Shown: piece by piece, positions 60,360 through 64,000 of the stretch
Layout: each line of letters starts with the position of its first letter
Numbering within the stretch: position 1 is the stretch's first letter
Source: Cylindrospermopsis curvispora GIHE-G1
GTDB taxonomy: Bacteria > Cyanobacteriota > Cyanobacteriia > Cyanobacteriales > Nostocaceae
Assembly (NCBI RefSeq): GCF_014489415.1
Contig: NZ_CP060822.1
Coordinates: 2,031,501 to 2,095,500, forward strand
Direction: 5' to 3'
Length of the DNA: 64,000 nucleotides
Translations under genes and position numbers: made by a program
The notes under the pieces: model-generated
The model's database searches: none
What the model was told of the DNA's origin: nothing
The model's input: the letters and a program-made list of their open reading frames with translations, nothing else

Positions 60360-61523
60360 GTGGAAATTAAACTTGGGCGGGGAAAAAAGGCTCGCCGAGC
60401 CTATGGCATTGATGAAATTGCCCTAGTCCCCGGTAAAAGAACAGTAGATCCCAGTTTGGCGGATACTAGATGGAAAATTGGTAATATCGAAAGAGAAATA
60501 CCAATTATTGCCAGTGCCATGGACGGGGTGGTTGATGTGGGTATGGCTGTAAAGTTATCTGAGTTGGGAGCTTTAGGGGTTCTCAACCTAGAAGGAATTC
60601 AAACTCGCTATGACGATCCAAATCCCATTTTGGATAAGATTGCCTCTGTGGGTAAAGAAGAGTTTGTTTCCCTCATGCAAGATCTCTATGCCGAACCAAT
60701 CAAGCCCGAACTAATTAAAAAACGTATTCAGGAAATTAAACAACAGGGTGCGATCGCTGCAGTTAGTGCTACACCAGCAGGAGCTGCCAAATATGGTGAA
60801 GTGGTATCTAGTAGTGGAGCGGATTTATTTTTTATCCAAGCCACAGTGGTCTCTACTGACCACATTTCACCAGACTCCATTACCCCACTTGATTTAGTGG
60901 AGTTTTGCCGTTCTATGCCCATACCGGTGGTGTTGGGTAACTGTGTTACCTACGAAGTCACTTTGGACTTAATGAAAGCTGGTGCTGCGGCCGTCCTAGT
61001 AGGGATTGGACCCGGTGCTGCTTGTACATCACGTGGCGTGCTAGGTGTAGGTATTCCCCAAGCCACCGCTGTTGCTGATTGTGCCGCAGCGAGGGAAGAT
61101 TTTTATCAAGAAACTGGTAAGTATGTTCCCATTATTGCCGATGGAGGTTTAATTACTGGTGGAGACATTTGTAAGTGTATTGCCTGCGGTGCTGACGGAG
61201 TGATGATTGGTTCACCCTTTGCTAGAGCAGTAGAAGCGCCAGGTCGGGGTTATCATTGGGGTATGGCAACTCCCAGTCCTGTTCTTCCCCGTGGTACTCG
61301 CATTCGCGTTGGTACAACAGGTACCCTGGAACAAATTGTCAAAGGTCCAGCTGGACTAGATGATGGAACTCATAATCTATTAGGGGCTTTAAAAACTAGT
61401 ATGGGTACCCTAGGAGCTAAAAACCTCAAAGAAATGCAACAGGTAGAGGTTATAATTGCCCCTTCTCTGCTAACAGAGGGTAAGGTTTATCAAAAAGCTC
61501 AACAATTGGGTATGGGTAAGTAG
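60360..61523 (+). CDS. GuaB3-type IMP dehydrogenase-related protein
   Basis: A 387-residue member of the IMPDH/GMP reductase family of the short GuaB3 type (no CBS domains). It starts at GTG 60360 ([20 protein letters not shown]). The catalytic loop has the cysteine in [13 protein letters not shown], with [14 protein letters not shown] and [19 protein letters not shown]. GuaB3 of a related cyanobacterium was reported to have GMP reductase activity rather than IMPDH activity, so the family label may mislead. It is followed by Yfr1 and trxA. Confidence 0.9.
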   Translation: MEIKLGRGKKARRAYGIDEIALVPGKRTVDPSLADTRWKIGNIEREIPIIASAMDGVVDVGMAVKLSELGALGVLNLEGIQTRYDDPNPILDKIASVGKEEFVSLMQDLYAEPIKPELIKKRIQEIKQQGAIAAVSATPAGAAKYGEVVSSSGADLFFIQATVVSTDHISPDSITPLDLVEFCRSMPIPVVLGNCVTYEVTLDLMKAGAAAVLVGIGPGAACTSRGVLGVGIPQATAVADCAAAREDFYQETGKYVPIIADGGLITGGDICKCIACGADGVMIGSPFARAVEAPGRGYHWGMATPSPVLPRGTRIRVGTTGTLEQIVKGPAGLDDGTHNLLGALKTSMGTLGAKNLKEMQQVEVIIAPSLLTEGKVYQKAQQLGMGK

Positions 61524-61599
61524 GAATTAATAATTGAGGTTGTCCAAAAAAATTTTGCCACCATTGTCAACAACCCCGCGAAAAACCATATCTGTAGCT

Positions 61600-61605
61600 T
61601 ACAAT
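61600..61605 (+). promoter_or_regulatory. -10 box of Yfr1
   Basis: TACAAT ends 6 bp before the predicted Yfr1 start at 61612. The -35 is not obvious. Confidence 0.5.
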
Positions 61606-61611
61606 AGAAGT

Positions 61612-61680
61612 GGCGGAGACAAATGTTTCCGTTCACTCCTCACACCACACTCCGCCTGAACTATATTTCGGGCGGTTTCT
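61612..61680 (+). ncRNA. yfr1: Yfr1 small RNA
   Basis: A 69-nt RNA with the diagnostic unpaired motif ACTCCTCACACC between two stems. The 5' hairpin is CGGAGACA/TGTTTCCG (8 bp, one G-U); the 3' terminator hairpin is CCGCCTGAA/TTCGGGCGG followed by TTTCTT. The location between guaB and trxA is the one known for Yfr1 across cyanobacteria. Yfr1 is an abundant regulator that pairs through the CU-rich motif with target mRNAs. Confidence 0.92.
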
Positions 61681-61808
61681 TAATTATTAGATGTCAAGAG
61701 GAAAAATGAGGCATTTTCGGCAAAAGTCTCTGATCAACTCTCCAATGTGTCAAGGTGTGATAGAATTATCATAAAGCTCACGACCATAACAGATAAAGGT
61801 TTTTAGCA

Positions 61809-62147
61809 ATGTCAGCAGCATTACAAGTTACAGACTCTTCTTTCAAGCAAGAAGTTATTGACAGTGATATTCCCGTATTAGTTGATTTTTGGGCCCCATG
61901 GTGTGGTCCTTGTCGTATGGTGGCCCCTGTAGTGGACGAAATTGCTACCCAGTATGCAGGAAAACTGAAGGTAGTCAAAATAAATACAGATGAGAACCCA
62001 AAAGTTGCAAGTGACTATGGCATTCGCAGTATTCCCACACTGATAGTTTTTAAAGGAGGAGAAAAGGTGGGTTTCCATGTAGGTGCAGTACCTAAATCCA
62101 CCTTGTCTAAAACCATAGAAGATATACTCGCAAAAAAGGAGGGGTAA
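61809..62147 (+). CDS. trxA: Thioredoxin
   Basis: A 112-residue thioredoxin with WCGPC active site at C32 and C35 ([16 protein letters not shown]), cis-Pro in [13 protein letters not shown]. The C-terminus ([20 protein letters not shown]) has a partial, diverged duplicate just after the stop (62147-62198). Located 128 bp after Yfr1. It reduces protein disulfides in the cytoplasm. Confidence 0.96.
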   Translation: MSAALQVTDSSFKQEVIDSDIPVLVDFWAPWCGPCRMVAPVVDEIATQYAGKLKVVKINTDENPKVASDYGIRSIPTLIVFKGGEKVGFHVGAVPKSTLSKTIEDILAKKEG

Positions 62148-62198
62148 AGGTGGATTGTGGGTGCAGTGTCTAAATTCACCCTGTCTCAAACTTTGGAA
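62147..62198 (+). repeat. Duplicated 3' end of trxA
   Basis: AAAGGTGG...GTGCAGTGTCTAAATTC... repeats the trxA 3' segment 62063-62120 with about 80% identity across the aligned core and a 5-base gap. In the reading frame from about 62157 it would encode GAVSKFTLSQTLEKK, close to the usual thioredoxin C-terminus. It lies after the stop, so it is not translated with trxA. Confidence 0.7.
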
Positions 62199-62217
62199 AA
62201 AAAAGCTATAATTTCAA

Positions 62218-62242
62218 CCTGGGCACGCTTTTCTTGCCCGGG
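62218..62242 (+). terminator. Hairpin after trxA
   Basis: CCTGGGCA/TGCCCGGG (8 bp with one T-G) around a 9-nt T-rich loop. No T-run follows, so termination is tentative. Confidence 0.4.
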
Positions 62243-62304
62243 ATATTTATATATTAATATATTGAATATTGTACTCAGATATTCTAAATGTAAGGGAATT
62301 AAAT

Positions 62305-63678
62305 ATGCTGGAATTATTGGGTTCAGGTTTAATTTCTATTTGGCTGGACTTAGCGGGAATTAAAATTCAACCTGTCAGTGCTTTAGAAACATTAGCAGGA
62401 CAAACCAGTCCGGGCTTTGTGATTGCCCCAGATCCCGGTCTGGTGGGAGCTACGACCACAAGGCAATATCTTCAAGGGTTAATATCTTCTAAGTTGATCC
62501 CGCCCAATTTAGTCAGTCATCAGGGAGTTTGGCTACAATCAGGTCCCATATTAATGGCCAATCACCAAGGTACCGTACCCCTACCTGCTGCATCCCTAAC
62601 TAAAGTAGCTACTTCTTTGGCGAGCTTTAAAACCTTGGGTCCCAATTATCAGTTTCAAACACTAGTTGGTATTACTGGTCCCATAGTTAATCAGGTAGTC
62701 AATGGTGACCTAGTTATTACTGGTGGTGGCGATCCTATGTTTGTGGGGGAAGAAGCTATTGCTATTGGTAATACTCTAAATAAAATGGGTATTCGACAGA
62801 TAAAGGGTAATTTGGTTATTAGTGGCAAGTTTGCTATGAATTTCTCTAGTAACCCCAATGTAGCAGGTCAAATCTTGAAACAAGCCCTCAGTCACAAAAC
62901 TTGGAACCGTAATTTAACTTACCAGCATTCTATTATGCCCAAGGGAACATTGAAACCCCAACTGGTAATTAATGGTGCCATAAAGGTCGCCCCACCATCT
63001 CGCCACAATCAACTACTACCTCAAACTTTATTAATACGTCATCTTTCTTTACCACTACGTCAAATCATTAAAGAGATGAATGTGTATAGTAATAATGAAA
63101 TTGCTGAAATGTTATCACAGCATATAGGTGGTGCAAATGTGGTTAGATCTATCTCATCTCAATTGGCTATGGTTCCTCAGTCGGAAATTCAATTAATTAA
63201 TGGTTCTGGACTAGGAAGAGAAAATCGCATTTCTCCCAGAGCAGTTGCTGCTATGTTTATGGCACTTCAACGAGAAGCAATGGCGAGTAATTTGACCTTA
63301 GCTGATTTGTTTCCTACCTCTGGATTAGATAATCGCGGAACAATGCAGCATCGGAATATGCCCAATGCTACTATCATGAAAACTGGTACTCTTAGTGATG
63401 TTAGTGCATTGGCTGGAGTGCTGCCTACACGCGATCGCGGTTTAGTGTGGTTTACAATTATCAATCGTGGTAATCAAGTTTCTAGTTTTCGAGCTGAACA
63501 GGACAAGCTTTTACAACAATTGGCTAAACAGTTGGCAACATATAATATTTTTCCCAAGACCCTTACCCCTCATTCGGAGAATAACTCTGTACTATCATTG
63601 GGCTCACCCAATCGCAATGAAGTCATGTATAAAGTTGACTACCCCTGTCAAAATAGAACCCTACGAAAATTGTGTTAA
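62305..63678 (+). CDS. D-alanyl-D-alanine carboxypeptidase (PBP4, S13 family)
   Basis: A 457-residue penicillin-binding protein from ATG 62305. The Ser-x-x-Lys is S97-L-T-K100 (PLPAASLTKVATS), the SxN motif is SNN (MNVYSNNEIAEM), and the third is KTGTLSDVSA. ITGGGDPMFV is typical of S13. No clear signal peptide is visible, though a hydrophobic stretch (GSGLISIWLDLAG) is near the start. It trims or opens peptidoglycan cross-links. An alternative start is ATG 62269. Confidence 0.9.
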   Translation: MLELLGSGLISIWLDLAGIKIQPVSALETLAGQTSPGFVIAPDPGLVGATTTRQYLQGLISSKLIPPNLVSHQGVWLQSGPILMANHQGTVPLPAASLTKVATSLASFKTLGPNYQFQTLVGITGPIVNQVVNGDLVITGGGDPMFVGEEAIAIGNTLNKMGIRQIKGNLVISGKFAMNFSSNPNVAGQILKQALSHKTWNRNLTYQHSIMPKGTLKPQLVINGAIKVAPPSRHNQLLPQTLLIRHLSLPLRQIIKEMNVYSNNEIAEMLSQHIGGANVVRSISSQLAMVPQSEIQLINGSGLGRENRISPRAVAAMFMALQREAMASNLTLADLFPTSGLDNRGTMQHRNMPNATIMKTGTLSDVSALAGVLPTRDRGLVWFTIINRGNQVSSFRAEQDKLLQQLAKQLATYNIFPKTLTPHSENNSVLSLGSPNRNEVMYKVDYPCQNRTLRKLC

Positions 63679-63691
63679 AAACGCCTATCCA

Positions 63692-63759
63692 AGCCAACAG
63701 TACCAACCGAGGTAAAACCTCGGTGAGTATGGGTGGCTGGAATCTGTTTTTAAAAACAG
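63692..63759. terminator. Bidirectional terminator-like hairpins
   Basis: ACCGAGGT-aaa-ACCTCGGT is a perfect 8-bp stem, extended by outer AGCCA/TGGCT arms (63692-63738). A second palindrome, CTGTTTTT-AAAAACAG, is at 63744-63759. They lie between the convergent carboxypeptidase and lysyl-tRNA synthetase genes. Confidence 0.65.
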
Positions 63760-63778
63760 CACAAGTCATCGAAAGAAC

Positions 63779-64000
63779 CTAGTAGTACAATGCGGTGATT
63801 TCTTGCAATCTGGAAATAACAAAAGATTTTTCCAAATAAGAGAATAAACCACCCGCTTTAGGTCCTTTTTCCTTGTTTAAAAATCCTAGATATAAGGCTT
63901 TAAAAGCATCCGCTGGAGGGATGTTTAACTGTTTAGTGGTAGAGAAAATCACCGTTTGTAACGATTCTGCTTCCCAAGGGGTAGCACATTCCAGATTTTC
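63779..64000 (-). CDS. C-terminal part of a probable class I lysyl-tRNA synthetase
   Basis: The last 73 codons of a minus-strand gene continuing past the window. The visible sequence FKALYLGFLNKEKGPKAGGL, then FSYLEKSFVISRLQEI, matches the C-terminal anticodon-domain signature of class I LysRS (ALYLxxLGKxxGPRAGxFL ... FVIxRLxE). Most bacteria, and most cyanobacteria as far as I know, use the class II enzyme. The family is assigned by eye from a short tail, so the upstream HIGH and KMSKS motifs are needed to settle it. Confidence 0.6.
   Translation of the reverse strand, partial: ENLECATPWEAESLQTVIFSTTKQLNIPPADAFKALYLGFLNKEKGPKAGGLFSYLEKSFVISRLQEITALYY

Overview
The window comes from a filamentous, heterocyst-forming cyanobacterium (Nostocales). 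Several things show this: a complete Mo-nitrogenase cluster of the Anabaena type (nifB-fdxN-nifS-nifU-nifH-nifD-nifK-nifE-nifN-nifX-DUF269-DUF683-nifW-hesA-hesB-fdxH-feoA), the heterocyst ferredoxin FdxH, scattered HIP1 palindromes (GCGATCGC), the cyanobacterial sRNA Yfr1 between guaB and trxA, and many cyanobacteria-only families (DUF3086, DUF3155, DUF3611, DUF4168, DUF4346). The DNA is AT-rich. The nif cluster is compact, nifE and nifN are separate genes, and fdxN and nifD carry no excision elements. This fits the Cylindrospermopsis/Raphidiopsis type better than Anabaena PCC 7120, but the genus is an inference.

Layout. 1-414: 3' end of an acidic TerB-like protein. 544-7744 (minus): lgt, cobM and a giant HstK-type Ser/Thr kinase-ATPase-GAF-histidine kinase. 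7923-9019: coaD overlapping a DivIVA/Cdv3-like coiled-coil gene. 9024-10990 (minus): trpS and a MetF-like reductase. 11502-12941: neutral invertase (GH100). 13018-15809: DUF4168 protein, holA, a Psb32-like TPM protein and a DUF4346 protein. 15877-21200 (minus): a GldA/GldF/GldG-like ABC exporter operon with DUF4340 and FemAB-like genes. 21357-24680: a beta-helix/SLH protein, an unknown protein and a SUI1/eIF1-like factor.

25097-40752 is the nif cluster, all on the plus strand. NifB, NifS, NifU, NifE, NifN, NifX and HesB build the clusters and cofactor. NifHDK is the enzyme, FdxN and FdxH carry electrons, NifW protects the MoFe protein, and FeoA may relate to iron supply. Most of its intercistronic gaps contain an inverted repeat. 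Two gaps (nifK-nifE and hesA-hesB) hold copies of a 117-124 bp MITE-like element with TAAGTAGG ends; a third copy lies at 52966-53089. A pair of 15-bp direct repeats two helical turns apart lies upstream of nifB and is a candidate activator site.

40739-64000 is mostly core genome: a NYN-domain RNase-like protein, serS, membrane proteins, a CCB1-like cytochrome b6f assembly factor, a GAF histidine kinase, exbB/exbD, a decayed AAA-ATPase pseudogene, plsY, a DUF3086 protein, tRNA-Gln(UUG), ileS, a sulfate ABC transporter (sbpA-cysT-cysW, no cysA) with a divergent second sulfate-binding protein, guaB3, Yfr1, trxA with a duplicated 3' end, a PBP4-type carboxypeptidase, and the 3' end of what looks like a class I lysyl-tRNA synthetase. 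I found no complete insertion sequence, CRISPR array or prophage. The most novel-looking signals are the small repeat family, the nif intercistronic hairpins, the nifB upstream repeats and the trxA 3' duplication.
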